In this document: one piece after another, positions 19,772-27,660 of the stretch
How the letters are laid out: every line of letters begins with the position of its first letter
How positions within the stretch are numbered: position 1 is the stretch's first letter
The notes under the pieces: generated by a model
Told to the model about the DNA's origin: nothing
Database searches by the model: none
Seen by the model: the letters and a program-made list of their open reading frames with translations, nothing else
Translations under genes and position numbers: made by a program
Assembly: GCA_001449105.1 (NCBI GenBank)
Contig: LNIY01000066.1
Location: forward strand, 21,979-85,978
Direction of reading: 5' to 3'
From: Caulobacter vibrioides
GTDB lineage: Bacteria; Pseudomonadota; Alphaproteobacteria; Caulobacterales; Caulobacteraceae
DNA: 64,000 nt

Positions 19772-20779
19772 ATGCGTTCCCTTCGCCTTCTTCCCCTGCT
19801 CGCCGCTCTCGCAGCCCTCGGCGCGCCCCCCTGTGCGGCCTGGGCCGCCGAGCCCCATGTCGGCTTCATGCGCCTGACCGCGCCCGATCCGAACGGCCCG
19901 CCGATGGAGGTCGGGGTCTGGTATCCCACCGACGCCGCCGAGACCGGCCCCATCGGCGGCATGGAAACCCTGCCCGTCGCCGTCGGCGCGCCGGTCGTGG
20001 GCGATCACCTGCCGCTGGTGGTCATGTCGCACGGCAATGGCGGCTGGTTCGGCGGCCACTACGACACCGCCGCGGCGCTGGCGAAGAAGGGCTTCGTCGT
20101 CGCCGCCCTGACCCACACCGGCGACAACTATCGCGACCAGAGCCGGGCGCTGGACATGGCCGAGCGTCCGCGCCAGCTGTCCGTCCTGATCGGCTACATG
20201 CTGGACGCCTCGCCGATGCACGCGCGGATCGATGGGGAGAAGGTCGGCGCCTTCGGCTTCTCGTCGGGCGGGTTCACGGTGCTGGCGGCGGCCGGCGGCG
20301 AGCCGGACCTCGGCAAGGTTCCGGCCCACTGCCGCGACTGGCCGGCCCACTACGAGTGCCGGCTGCTGGCGGGCGGGACCATGCCTGCCAGCGCGGCGAC
20401 CCGGCCCTTCGTCCACGACGCCCGCATCCGCGCCGTGGTCTCGGCCGCCCCCGCGCTCGGCTACACCTTCACCCGCGAGGGGCTGAAGGGCCTGACTCGG
20501 CCGCTGCAGCTGTGGCGGGCCGGCGAGGACGAGATCCTGCCCGATCCGTTCCACGCCAGCGCGGTGAAGGCCGCCCTGCCCGTCGCGCCCGACTATCGCG
20601 TCGTTGCGGGGGCGCGACATTTCGACTTCCTGGCCCCCTGCGGCCCGCAGGCGGCCAAACAGCTGCCGGCCCCTTTGTGCGCAAGCGCTCCGGGCTTTGA
20701 TCGGGTCGCCTTCCATGCCGATTTCAACAGGCAGGTTGCGACATTCTTCACCACCCGACTGGGCGTCGGCGAACGCTGA
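19772..20779 (+). CDS. Exported dienelactone-hydrolase-like alpha/beta hydrolase
   Basis: 335-residue secreted hydrolase. A signal peptide (LRLLPLLAALAALGAPPCAA, cleavage near AWAAEP) precedes an alpha/beta hydrolase fold with the oxyanion region VVMSHGNGGW and the nucleophile elbow GFSSGGF (Ser near residue 166); the late GARHFDFLAPCG supplies the catalytic His. The overall pattern resembles platelet-activating-factor acetylhydrolase/dienelactone hydrolase relatives. Substrate unknown. It ends 59 bp before fliI, and the fliI promoter motifs begin immediately after its stop, so cotranscription is not required. Confidence 0.88.
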   Translation: MRSLRLLPLLAALAALGAPPCAAWAAEPHVGFMRLTAPDPNGPPMEVGVWYPTDAAETGPIGGMETLPVAVGAPVVGDHLPLVVMSHGNGGWFGGHYDTAAALAKKGFVVAALTHTGDNYRDQSRALDMAERPRQLSVLIGYMLDASPMHARIDGEKVGAFGFSSGGFTVLAAAGGEPDLGKVPAHCRDWPAHYECRLLAGGTMPASAATRPFVHDARIRAVVSAAPALGYTFTREGLKGLTRPLQLWRAGEDEILPDPFHASAVKAALPVAPDYRVVAGARHFDFLAPCGPQAAKQLPAPLCASAPGFDRVAFHADFNRQVATFFTTRLGVGER

Positions 20780-20781
20780 AT

Positions 20782-20812
20782 TTCATGCGCGATTAACCAT
20801 GATGGCCGAGTC
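20782..20812 (+). promoter_or_regulatory. Candidate CtrA-dependent fliI promoter with GANTC site
   Basis: TTCA-N7-TTAAC at 20782-20797 differs from the CtrA consensus TTAA-N7-TTAAC at one base. A GAGTC, a CcrM-type site, follows at 20808-20812, and fliI starts at 20839. Early flagellar operons in Caulobacter are CtrA-activated, so this is the expected position and polarity. Binding is inferred. Confidence 0.65.
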
Positions 20813-20838
20813 TGCGCGGGTCGCTTCCAGGAGCCGTC

Positions 20839-22173
20839 TTGCGCAGTCTCATCGCCGCCGTCGAACGTCTTGATCCGCTGACCGTCTTCGGGCGCGTGGC
20901 GGCCGTCAACGGCCTGCTGATCGAGGCCCGGGGCGGCCTGACGCGCCTGGCGGTCGGCGCCCGGGTCGAGATCGAGCGCATCGGCGCCCCGACCCTGCCG
21001 GCCGAGGTCGTCGGCTTCCGCGAGACCCGCGCTCTCCTCATGCCCTTCGGCCCGGTCGAGGGCGTGGCCCCCGGCGCCGAGATCCGCATCATGCCCGAAG
21101 GCGCCACCGTGCGTCCGACCAAGGCGTGGCTGGGCCGCATCATCAACGCCTTCGGCGAACCGATCGACGGCCTTGGCCCGCTGCCGCAGGGCGAGGTTCC
21201 CTATCCGCTGAAGACCCCGCCGCCGCCGGCCCACGCCCGCGGCCGGGTGGGCGAGCGCCTGGACCTGGGCGTGCGTTCGATGAACGTCTTCACCACCACC
21301 TGCCGCGGCCAGCGCCTGGGCATCTTCGCAGGTTCCGGCGTCGGCAAGTCGGTGCTGCTGTCGATGCTGGCCAAGGAAGCCACCTGCGACGCCGTCGTGG
21401 TCGGCCTGATCGGCGAACGCGGCCGCGAGGTGCGCGAGTTCATCGAGGAGACCCTGGGCGAGGAAGGCCTGCGCCGCGCCATCGTCGTGGTCGCCACCTC
21501 GGACGAGCCGGCCCTGACCCGCCGCCAGGCCGCCTACATGACCCTGGCCATCGCCGAGTTCCTGCGCGACCAGGACCAGGAGGTCCTCTGCCTGATGGAC
21601 TCGGTGACCCGCTTCGCCATGGCCCAGCGCGAGATCGGCCTGGCCGCCGGCGAGCCGCCGACCACCAAGGGCTACACCCCCACCGTCTTCACCGAGCTGC
21701 CCAAGCTGCTCGAGCGCGCCGGCCCCGGGCCGATCCGCGCCGACGGCACCACGGCCGCGCCGATCACCGCCCTCTTCACCGTGCTGGTGGACGGCGACGA
21801 CCACAACGAGCCGATCGCCGACGCCGCCCGCGGTATTCTCGACGGCCACATCGTCATGGAACGCTCGATCGCCGAGCGCGGCCGCTTCCCGGCCATCAAC
21901 GTGCTGAAGTCGATCAGCCGGACCATGCCGGGCTGCCAGCTGCCGCACGAGCGCGACATCGTCAAATCGGCCCGCCAGGTGCTGTCGGCCTATTCCAACA
22001 TGGAAGAACTGATCCGCATCGGCGCCTACCGCGCCGGCGCCGATCCCACCGTCGACCGGGCCATCCAGCTCAATCCGGCGGTCGAGGCTTTCCTCAGCCA
22101 GAACCCCGACGAAGCCACGAGTCTTGACGATTCGTTCAACTTCCTCGGCCAGATTCTCCAAAGCGCCGCCTGA
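20839..22173 (+). CDS. fliI: Flagellar export ATPase FliI
   Basis: Cytoplasmic ATPase of the flagellar type III secretion apparatus, related to the F1 beta subunit. The 444-residue product has Walker [16 protein letters not shown] (about 158-172), Walker B with [20 protein letters not shown], and the FliI/YscN signature [18 protein letters not shown]. The start is a TTG at 20839 with AGGAG 5 bp upstream. Length is typical. It is followed by fliJ after 39 bp. Confidence 0.97.
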   Translation: MRSLIAAVERLDPLTVFGRVAAVNGLLIEARGGLTRLAVGARVEIERIGAPTLPAEVVGFRETRALLMPFGPVEGVAPGAEIRIMPEGATVRPTKAWLGRIINAFGEPIDGLGPLPQGEVPYPLKTPPPPAHARGRVGERLDLGVRSMNVFTTTCRGQRLGIFAGSGVGKSVLLSMLAKEATCDAVVVGLIGERGREVREFIEETLGEEGLRRAIVVVATSDEPALTRRQAAYMTLAIAEFLRDQDQEVLCLMDSVTRFAMAQREIGLAAGEPPTTKGYTPTVFTELPKLLERAGPGPIRADGTTAAPITALFTVLVDGDDHNEPIADAARGILDGHIVMERSIAERGRFPAINVLKSISRTMPGCQLPHERDIVKSARQVLSAYSNMEELIRIGAYRAGADPTVDRAIQLNPAVEAFLSQNPDEATSLDDSFNFLGQILQSAA

Positions 22174-22212
22174 ATCCGCTCAGAGCGCGCTTTCCGTACC
22201 GAGTAAGCCAGC

Positions 22213-22632
22213 ATGACCAAGTGGGCCGCCTCCCTGATCCGCATCTCGAACCACGAGGTCGAGACGCTGCAGAAGCGCCTGGCCGAGGTGGTCGACCGCC
22301 GCGAAGCCGCGCAGGTGAAGCTGGCCACGATGGAAGCAGAAGCCGAGATCGAGATGCGCAACGCCGAGGGCGACGCTTCTGCCGGCTGGTACATGATCGG
22401 CTACCGCAAGGGCCTGCAGGTCCGCCGCGCCGAGACCCTGCTGGAGATCGACCAGATCGCCATCGAGGAAACCGGCGCCCGCGACGCCCTGTCGATGGCC
22501 TTCGAGAACCTCAAGAAATACGAACACGTCGCCGAGACCGCCAAGGTCGCGATGTTGAAGAAGGTCGGCAAGCTGGAGATGGCGGCCCTGGACGAACTGG
22601 GCCTGCGCCGCGCGGCCATGGGCGGGCGGTAG
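22213..22632 (+). CDS. fliJ: Flagellar export chaperone FliJ
   Basis: 139-residue, highly charged, mostly coiled-coil protein (LQKRLAEVVDRREAAQVKLA, then AEAEIEMRNAEGD) following fliI, the standard position of fliJ. FliJ stimulates FliI assembly and couples it to the FlhA export gate. Sequence conservation of FliJ is low, so the call rests on helical character, length and synteny. A family B repeat begins 7 bp after the stop. Confidence 0.88.
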   Translation: MTKWAASLIRISNHEVETLQKRLAEVVDRREAAQVKLATMEAEAEIEMRNAEGDASAGWYMIGYRKGLQVRRAETLLEIDQIAIEETGARDALSMAFENLKKYEHVAETAKVAMLKKVGKLEMAALDELGLRRAAMGGR

Positions 22633-22638
22633 CAGCGA

Positions 22639-22843
22639 ACCTCCGGCCCTCCGGGCCGCCTCCCTACTCCTCCCCCGTGAAACGGGGGAGGTGGCGCGGT
22701 GCGGATACGCGCCGTGACGGAGGGGGCGACCACCGGCACGGAGCCCAGTCTCGCCCCCTCCACCACTTCGTGGTCCCCCTCCCCCGTTTCACGGGGGAGG
22801 AAAAACCTCTAGGGGAGCAGTCGCGAAGCGACTGATGGGGCCG
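22639..22843. repeat. Palindromic intergenic repeat, family B, copy 2 (long variant)
   Basis: Begins ACCTCCGGCCCTCCGGGCCG, contains the inverted pair CTCCCCCGTGAAACGGGGGAG and CTCCCCCGTTTCACGGGGGAG, and ends GTCGCGAAGCGACTGATGGGG, the same terminal hairpin as copy 3 at 29925-30028. It separates fliJ from the xylanase gene on the same strand. Confidence 0.82.
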
Positions 22844-22914
22844 CCACAGGCCTTTCACCCTTCCCCAACCTCCCCGTGCTTTCTTTGCGCTCAACGCCTG
22901 GGGAGCCCGCCGCC

Positions 22915-23970
22915 ATGTCCGACGTCTCACGCCGCGCCGTGCTCGGCTCCAGCCTGGCGCTGGCCGCCTGCGGCCAGCAGGCGCAGAGCCAGCCGGTTCC
23001 CGCGAACCTGCCGCCGCTGAAGACGGTCGCGCCCTTCCGCATCGGCAGTTCGGTGCAGGCCCTGCACCTGGACGACCCGCAGCTCGCCGCCCTGCTGCGC
23101 CGACAGGTCAACCAGCTGACGCCCGAGTGGCAGATGAAGATGGAATACATCGTCCAGCCGGACGGCTCGTTCCGCTTCGACGCCCCCGACAGGATCGCCG
23201 CCTTCGCCCAGGCCAACGGCATGGCGCTGCTGGGCCACGTGCTGGTCTGGTACGCCCAGGCGCCCGAAGCCTTCGAGCGGCTGGACGAGAACCGGGTCAG
23301 CTTCGAGCAGGCCTATCGCAACTACATCCTGGCCGTGGCCGGGCGCTATCGCGGCAAGGTGGTCGGCTGGGACGTGGTCAACGAGGCCGTGGCGGAGGAC
23401 GGCGACGGCTGGCGCACCAGCCTGTGGTCGAAACGCCTGGGCGACTTCGAGCACATCGCCCTGGCCTTCCGCACGGCGCGGCAGGCCGATCCCGGCGCGA
23501 CCCTGCTGCTGAACGACTACAATCTCGAATACATGCCCCGCAAGCGGGCCACCTTCCTGAAGCTGGCCGAGCGCCTGCTGGCCTCGGGCGCGCCGCTGAC
23601 CGGGATCGGGACCCAGATGCATATCGCCGCCGACATCCGCCCCGGCGAGATCACCACCATGATGAAGGACCTGGCGAGCCTTGGCCTGCCGATCCACGTC
23701 TCCGAGCTCGACGTCTCGCTGACGCGCTCCGACAACAAGCTGCTGGGCCGCGCCGAGCTGGAGCGCCGCCAGGCCCGCACCTACGGCGAGGCGGCCGAGG
23801 CGTTCATGGCCCTGCCCGAGCGCCAGCGCTTCGCCTTCACCCTGTGGGGGCTGCGTGACAAGGATTCGTGGCTGAAGAAGGAAAACGCGTCGGACGCTCC
23901 GGCGCCGTTCGACGACGCAGGGCGGGCAAAAGCCGGCGCGGCGGCGCTGGTGGAGGCGTTCAGGGGTTAG
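22915..23970 (+). CDS. GH10 endo-1,4-beta-xylanase, Tat-type lipoprotein
   Basis: Glycoside hydrolase family 10 enzyme that cleaves xylan main chains. The 351-residue product starts MSDVSRRAVLGSSLALAACG: a twin-arginine signal directly followed by a lipobox (LAAC), suggesting export by Tat and lipid anchoring at Cys18. The catalytic domain carries the acid/base Glu in GWDVVNEAV, the nucleophile Glu in HVSELDVSL, and the substrate-cleft motif LLGHVLVWY. The ATG at 22915 is chosen because it starts the signal. Caulobacters grow on plant polymers, so this fits a xylan-use role. Confidence 0.94.
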   Translation: MSDVSRRAVLGSSLALAACGQQAQSQPVPANLPPLKTVAPFRIGSSVQALHLDDPQLAALLRRQVNQLTPEWQMKMEYIVQPDGSFRFDAPDRIAAFAQANGMALLGHVLVWYAQAPEAFERLDENRVSFEQAYRNYILAVAGRYRGKVVGWDVVNEAVAEDGDGWRTSLWSKRLGDFEHIALAFRTARQADPGATLLLNDYNLEYMPRKRATFLKLAERLLASGAPLTGIGTQMHIAADIRPGEITTMMKDLASLGLPIHVSELDVSLTRSDNKLLGRAELERRQARTYGEAAEAFMALPERQRFAFTLWGLRDKDSWLKKENASDAPAPFDDAGRAKAGAAALVEAFRG

Positions 23971-23984
23971 CGCGGCGCGCCGGT

Positions 23985-24070
23985 CCTCGTCCTTCGACAG
24001 GCTCAGGATGAGGACCTATGCAAAGGCCTAGCCGTAAAAAACCTCATCCTGAGCTTGTCGAAGGACGAGG
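23985..24070. repeat. Palindromic intergenic repeat, family D
   Basis: Two nearly perfect 29-base inverted arms (23985-24013 and 24042-24070), with core CGTCCTTCGACAGGCTCAGG on the left and CCTGAGCTTGTCGAAGGACG on the right, around a 28-base spacer. It lies between the converging xylanase and DUF4282 genes. On transcription it would form a long hairpin from either strand. Confidence 0.9.
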
Positions 24071-24081
24071 TTTTCGCGGCC

Positions 24082-24462
24082 TCAGCCGCCCGGGCCGCGC
24101 ACGCTGGTGGCCACGGCGTGGTCGGCGTCGTTGGCCTGGCGCAAGGCGCGCAGGTCCTCGCTGATGCGGAAGACGGCGACGTAGAACTCGCAGAAGGCGC
24201 GCCACAGCAGCACCATGCCGGCGGCGACCAGCAGGCCGGCGATCAGCACCGGGAAGGCCAGCAGCAGCGAGGCCACGCCCCGCTCCTTCAGCGCCAGCCC
24301 CACGGCCGCGCCGACGACGGAGAAGGCGAACAGGGCCACGACGCCCAGGCCCGCCCAGTAGATCAGGTGGATGACCGGCCCGGTCACCAGTCGGTCGAAG
24401 GTCAACAGATCCCAGAACAGAGCGCCCGAACTGCGCCCCTTCGATTTCCTGGCCGGAGCCAT
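24082..24462 (-). CDS. DUF4282-like small membrane protein
   Basis: 126-residue protein with a basic N-terminus (APARKSKGRSSG), a conserved-looking FWDLLTFDRLVTGPVIHLIYW segment split by a membrane entry, two hydrophobic helices (about 28-50 and 60-85) and a charged C-terminus with RAFCEFYVAVFRISEDLRAL. The pattern matches DUF4282 proteins, whose function is unknown. The ATG at 24462 has GAGG about 8 bp upstream; a GTG at 24471 is a possible longer start. Confidence 0.8.
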   Translation of the reverse strand: MAPARKSKGRSSGALFWDLLTFDRLVTGPVIHLIYWAGLGVVALFAFSVVGAAVGLALKERGVASLLLAFPVLIAGLLVAAGMVLLWRAFCEFYVAVFRISEDLRALRQANDADHAVATSVRGPGG

Positions 24463-24528
24463 CCGACACACCTCATCTCAGCGGAGTGGCGGAGACCGCC
24501 GAAGTTTACGCTGCATCGCTAGCAGCGT

Positions 24529-24559
24529 GAGGCCCGCTCGGCAATGCCGGGCGGGCCTC
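24529..24559. terminator. Hairpin downstream of the exported PRC-like protein gene
   Basis: A 9-bp outer stem GAGGCCCGC / GCGGGCCTC and a 4-bp inner stem CGGC / GCCG enclose a 3-base loop. It lies 26 bp after the stop of the minus-strand gene at 24586. No clear U-tract follows on either strand, so the terminator role is uncertain. Confidence 0.5.
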
Positions 24560-24585
24560 GTGCGTGTTCGGAAGAAGGGACGCTG

Positions 24586-25038
24586 TTACTTGGGAGCGGC
24601 GGCGCCGGCCAGTGCCGCGTCGATCTGGGCCTTGGTGGCCGTGGTGCTGATGCTGCCGTCGGCGCCGGCGCTCAGGCTGGCCTTCGGCAGGGCGAACTTC
24701 TTGTCGCCGCTGCTGACCACGACGTTGGCCGAACCATCGGCGCCCGTGGAGGTGCCGCTGACGGTGCCGACCACGGCGCCAGCCGGGTCCTTGATCTCGG
24801 CGCCGACCGCGACGTCGGTCGCGACGTTGGCCGAGGACGGCGTGCCGGCCGAGCTGGCGGCGGCGGCGCTGCTGTCAGCCGGAGGGGTGGCGGTGGTGTC
24901 GGCCGGCGGCTGCGTGCTGGCCGCCGGCGGTTGCGCGGCGGCCGGATCAGCCGGCGGCTGGGCGGCGTCTTGAGCGTAAGCGGCGCCGGCCATCGAAAGG
25001 GTCGCGGCGGCGGCGAGGTAAGCAAACTTCATCTTCAT
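24586..25038 (-). CDS. Exported Ala/Pro-rich protein with PRC-barrel-like repeat
   Basis: 150-residue protein with a signal peptide (MKMKFAYLAAAATLSMAGAA, cleavage near AYAQD), a low-complexity Pro/Ala/Thr/Gln linker (about 24-70) and a C-terminal region VGAEIKDPAGAVVGTVSG...GDKKFALPKASL that resembles PRC-barrel proteins. The linker suggests an envelope-spanning or surface role, but function is unknown. The start at 25038 is chosen for the signal peptide; 25032 is an equivalent alternative. Confidence 0.78.
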   Translation of the reverse strand: MKMKFAYLAAAATLSMAGAAYAQDAAQPPADPAAAQPPAASTQPPADTTATPPADSSAAAASSAGTPSSANVATDVAVGAEIKDPAGAVVGTVSGTSTGADGSANVVVSSGDKKFALPKASLSAGADGSISTTATKAQIDAALAGAAAPK

Positions 25039-25122
25039 AATGCGCTCCGTCGGAGGGCCCCTGCCCGACCAACCAACGCAGCCCGGTTTGTAACGGTTCC
25101 GAAACAACGCGTGATCACGACC

Positions 25123-25680
25123 TCACGGGGTCGTGGAGACGAGCTTGGGCGCTTCCTGGACGGGACCTTCGTCGTCCTTCAGGCCGGCCGCCTTCATGGC
25201 CCCCTTCAGGGTGTAGACCGACGAATCCTTGCTGGTGGAGAAGGCCAGTTCGGCGGTCAGGGCGGGGTTTTCCCCCTCGTTGGCGAAGCCGCCCTCACGC
25301 ACGCCGTTGAAGGTCACCGCATAGCTCTTGCCCGGCTTGGTGCTGCACAGCAGGACGAAGGTCCGGCCGTCGTTGAGCAGGCGCGGCGCACGCACGCACT
25401 CGGGCTTGTCGCCGCCGGGAGCCGCCGCGTAGTTCCAGGCGCCGGGCATCATCTTCTGGTCGAAGCCGACCTTCAGCACCAGGATCCCCGGGGCCACCGT
25501 CTCGCCGGCCGCGGGCCAGGTGGCGGTCACCTTCGGCGGCAAGGTCGGCGGCATCACCGTCACCGGCGAGACCGGCGTCGGCTCGGGCCGCGGCGCCTGG
25601 GGCGGATTGCTTTGCGCGAACGCGCTCCCCGCGACGACGAGGGCGGCCAGGACGGGAAGGGCGAGAACGGCGGTGCGCAT
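25123..25680 (-). CDS. Exported hypothetical protein with bacterial Ig-like segment
   Basis: 185-residue protein with a signal peptide (MRTAVLALPVLAALVVAGSA, cleavage near AFAQS), a Pro-rich linker, and a middle segment WPAAGETVAPGILVLKVGF with KMM shortly after, resembling the start of SbsA-type Ig-like domains (threshold strand followed by F-x-x-x-M). Two cysteines (in PECVRAP and LLCSTK) could form a disulfide. No enzymatic motif is visible. It is upstream of the PRC-like gene on the same strand, 84 bp apart. Confidence 0.75.
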   Translation of the reverse strand: MRTAVLALPVLAALVVAGSAFAQSNPPQAPRPEPTPVSPVTVMPPTLPPKVTATWPAAGETVAPGILVLKVGFDQKMMPGAWNYAAAPGGDKPECVRAPRLLNDGRTFVLLCSTKPGKSYAVTFNGVREGGFANEGENPALTAELAFSTSKDSSVYTLKGAMKAAGLKDDEGPVQEAPKLVSTTP

Positions 25681-25842
25681 GGCCTGACAATGGCGATCAA
25701 GCGCGACCTTCTCAAGGCGCCGTTCGACGAGGCCATACGCCCTTTCGTTACAAGGTTTTCATTCAGGTGACGTTCACGCGTCGCGATACTAGCTTGGCCG
25801 CATCAACCGGCCTCGACGCCGGCCTTTCGGGAGACCCTCGCC

Positions 25843-26406
25843 ATGCGCACCGCCCTCGCCCTGATCGTCGCGACGAGCGCCCTCGCCGCCACGGCCGCCC
25901 CGGCCCTCGCCCAAGGCCCCGGCCGCGGCGACCGCTACGAGGAGCGCCCTCGCGGCTCCTACGAGCAGAGCTGCCGCAACATCAACGTCCGCCGCGGCGA
26001 GATCACCGCCGAATGCCGTGACCGTCGGGGCCGCTGGCAGTGGTCCACCGCCAGCGCCGACTGCCGCGAAATGGAGAACCAGGACGGTCGCCTGGTCTGC
26101 GTGCGCGGCGGCGGTCGTCCCGGCGGCCCCGGCGGTCCGGGCTCCGGCGGCGGTCGCGGCGCCGACGCGGTGATCTTCGAGCACGCCGGCTACGGCGGCC
26201 GCGCCTACGAGGTGCGCGGCGACATGCCCGACTTCGTGCAGATCGGCTTCAACGACAAGGCCTCGTCGATCCAGATCCGCCGCGGCGAATGGGAGCTGTG
26301 CGACGACGCCTACTACCGCGGCCGCTGCTGGCGGGTGTCGGCCGACATGGGCGTCTTCCCGCGCGACATGAACGACCGCATCAGCTCGATCCGCCGGATC
26401 CGCTGA
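25843..26406 (+). CDS. Secreted CVNH plus beta/gamma-crystallin two-domain protein
   Basis: 187-residue secreted protein. A signal peptide (residues 1-23, ending APALAQ) precedes a cyanovirin-N homology domain (about 38-88: GSYEQSCRNINVRRGEITAE, then CRDRRGRWQWS and a paired Cys), a Gly/Pro linker, and a beta/gamma-crystallin domain (about 107-187) with two Greek-key-like halves: VIFEHAGYGGRAYEV...SSIQI and WELCDDAYYRGRCWRV...RISSIRRI. CVNH domains bind sugars and microbial crystallins often bind calcium; both roles are inferred here. Confidence 0.88.
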   Translation: MRTALALIVATSALAATAAPALAQGPGRGDRYEERPRGSYEQSCRNINVRRGEITAECRDRRGRWQWSTASADCREMENQDGRLVCVRGGGRPGGPGGPGSGGGRGADAVIFEHAGYGGRAYEVRGDMPDFVQIGFNDKASSIQIRRGEWELCDDAYYRGRCWRVSADMGVFPRDMNDRISSIRRIR

Positions 26407-26507
26407 TCCGGCCCTGATTTGACCGCCCTAATTTGGTCGACAGCTCGACCTTGAAGCGGCGCGCGGGGCGGCTAAGCTCCGCGCGCCTTTTCATTTGGGG
26501 AGCGCCC

Positions 26508-26642
26508 ATGCGCAAGATCATCGTCCTCGCCGCCGCGGCGGCCGCCCTGCTGGTCTCGGCCTGCAACACCATCGAAGGCATGGGCCGCGACGTCTCGGCC
26601 GCCGGCCGCGCGGTCGCCGACACCGCTCGCGACGCCAAATAG
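26508..26642 (+). CDS. Entericidin A/B family small lipoprotein
   Basis: 44-residue lipoprotein precursor starting MRKIIVLAAAAAALLVSACN, with lipobox VSAC and the family continuation NTIEGMGRDVSAAGRAV. Mature length is about 25 residues. Entericidin-like peptides are envelope lipoproteins linked to stationary-phase lysis in enterobacteria; their role in Caulobacter is unclear. A GGGGAG site precedes the ATG. The following 296 bp to the next gene hold two TTAACC motifs and a GATTC but no recognisable gene. Confidence 0.87.
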   Translation: MRKIIVLAAAAAALLVSACNTIEGMGRDVSAAGRAVADTARDAK

Positions 26643-26938
26643 GCCTCGGGGTCTTCGGCGCGTTTTGTCGCACGGCAGGCGCGCCGCTTCGCCCAATCGC
26701 GGCCGCAATGGCGCGCCAGATTTGCCGGCGTCGAGGCAAGTAACCCGCGTGACGTCGCTCGACATCCAAAACTTAACCGGAAGCCGCCCACCATTAACCT
26801 TGCCGGAAGATTCATTCGCGCACGACACGCGCAGAGGATGAAGTCTTTCAGCAATCACCCGGTTTAGGGACGAATATCTGCTTCCAAAGCGCGCATGCGA
26901 CCGAAAGTGCTATTTGCACCAAGCGTCGCCGGAGCCAT

Positions 26939-27331
26939 ATGGACGCCATGACCGACCGACCCGCACCCAGCGTCCTGACAGGCATGAAACGAGGCGTCCG
27001 CCATCGCTGCCCCAACTGCGGCGAGGGCAAGCTGTATTCGCGCTATCTGAAGGTCGAGTTCGACTGCGAGGCCTGCGGTCATCACCTGGCCGCCTACCCG
27101 GCCGACGACGGCCCGGCCTATTTCACGATCCTGATCGTCGGCCACCTGTTCGTGGCCCCTCTGCTGCTGTTCCCGTTCATCTGGCAGGCCTCGCCGTGGC
27201 TGGTCGCGCCGCTGACCATCCTGCCGCTGGCGGCCCTGACCCTGATGCTGCTGCCCCGGGTCAAGGGCGCGGTGATCGGGGCCCTGTGGGCCAACGGCCT
27301 GCGCAAGGCCGAAGACGCCCCCGGCGGCTGA
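26939..27331 (+). CDS. DUF983 zinc-ribbon membrane protein
   Basis: 130-residue protein with the DUF983 pattern: an N-terminal zinc ribbon CPNCGEGKLY...CEACGHHL (two CxxC pairs, about 24-46), a conserved PADDGPAYFTI, then two hydrophobic helices (about 55-78 and 82-103). DUF983 members are inner-membrane proteins of unknown role, often near cytochrome oxidase genes, but not here. The ATG at 26939 is followed by a second in-frame ATG at 26948. Confidence 0.9.
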   Translation: MDAMTDRPAPSVLTGMKRGVRHRCPNCGEGKLYSRYLKVEFDCEACGHHLAAYPADDGPAYFTILIVGHLFVAPLLLFPFIWQASPWLVAPLTILPLAALTLMLLPRVKGAVIGALWANGLRKAEDAPGG

Positions 27332-27431
27332 CCGGATAGAAGGCGGCGGAACCGTCGCCGCACAGGCCGCATTCCCTCCCCGAAGTCCAGGCGGACCGAA
27401 CATGGTTCGCCGGTGCAATTGGGAGACCCGA

Positions 27432-27587
27432 ATGCTCGGCACGATCCTCATCATCATCCTGATCCTGGCGCTGATCGGCGCCCTGCCCACCTGGGGCCAC
27501 AGCCGCTCGTGGGGCTACTTCCCCAGCGGCGGCCTGGGCCTCGTGCTCGTGATCATCATCATCCTGGTGCTGATCGGCAGGATCTGA
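27432..27587 (+). CDS. DUF3309 small membrane protein
   Basis: 51-residue protein consisting of two hydrophobic helices (MLGTILIIILILALIGALP and GLGLVLVIIIILVLIGRI) around a conserved PTWGHSRSWGYFPSGG loop. This is the complete DUF3309 pattern, a widespread family of unknown function. The ATG at 27432 matches the usual family start. Confidence 0.9.
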   Translation: MLGTILIIILILALIGALPTWGHSRSWGYFPSGGLGLVLVIIIILVLIGRI

Positions 27588-27660
27588 CGCCCCTCTTGGA
27601 GCGCGGCGGCGAACGCGCATAAGGTTCTTCCAACGGCCCAGGGCCGACGAGGGGAGCCTG

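Noticed and set aside
26773..26798. Two TTAACC motifs as a CtrA site, with nearby GATTC at 26809-26813
   Set aside because: Spacing between the motifs is 17 bases rather than 7, and neither has a TTAA half-site at the right distance, so the consensus is not met.
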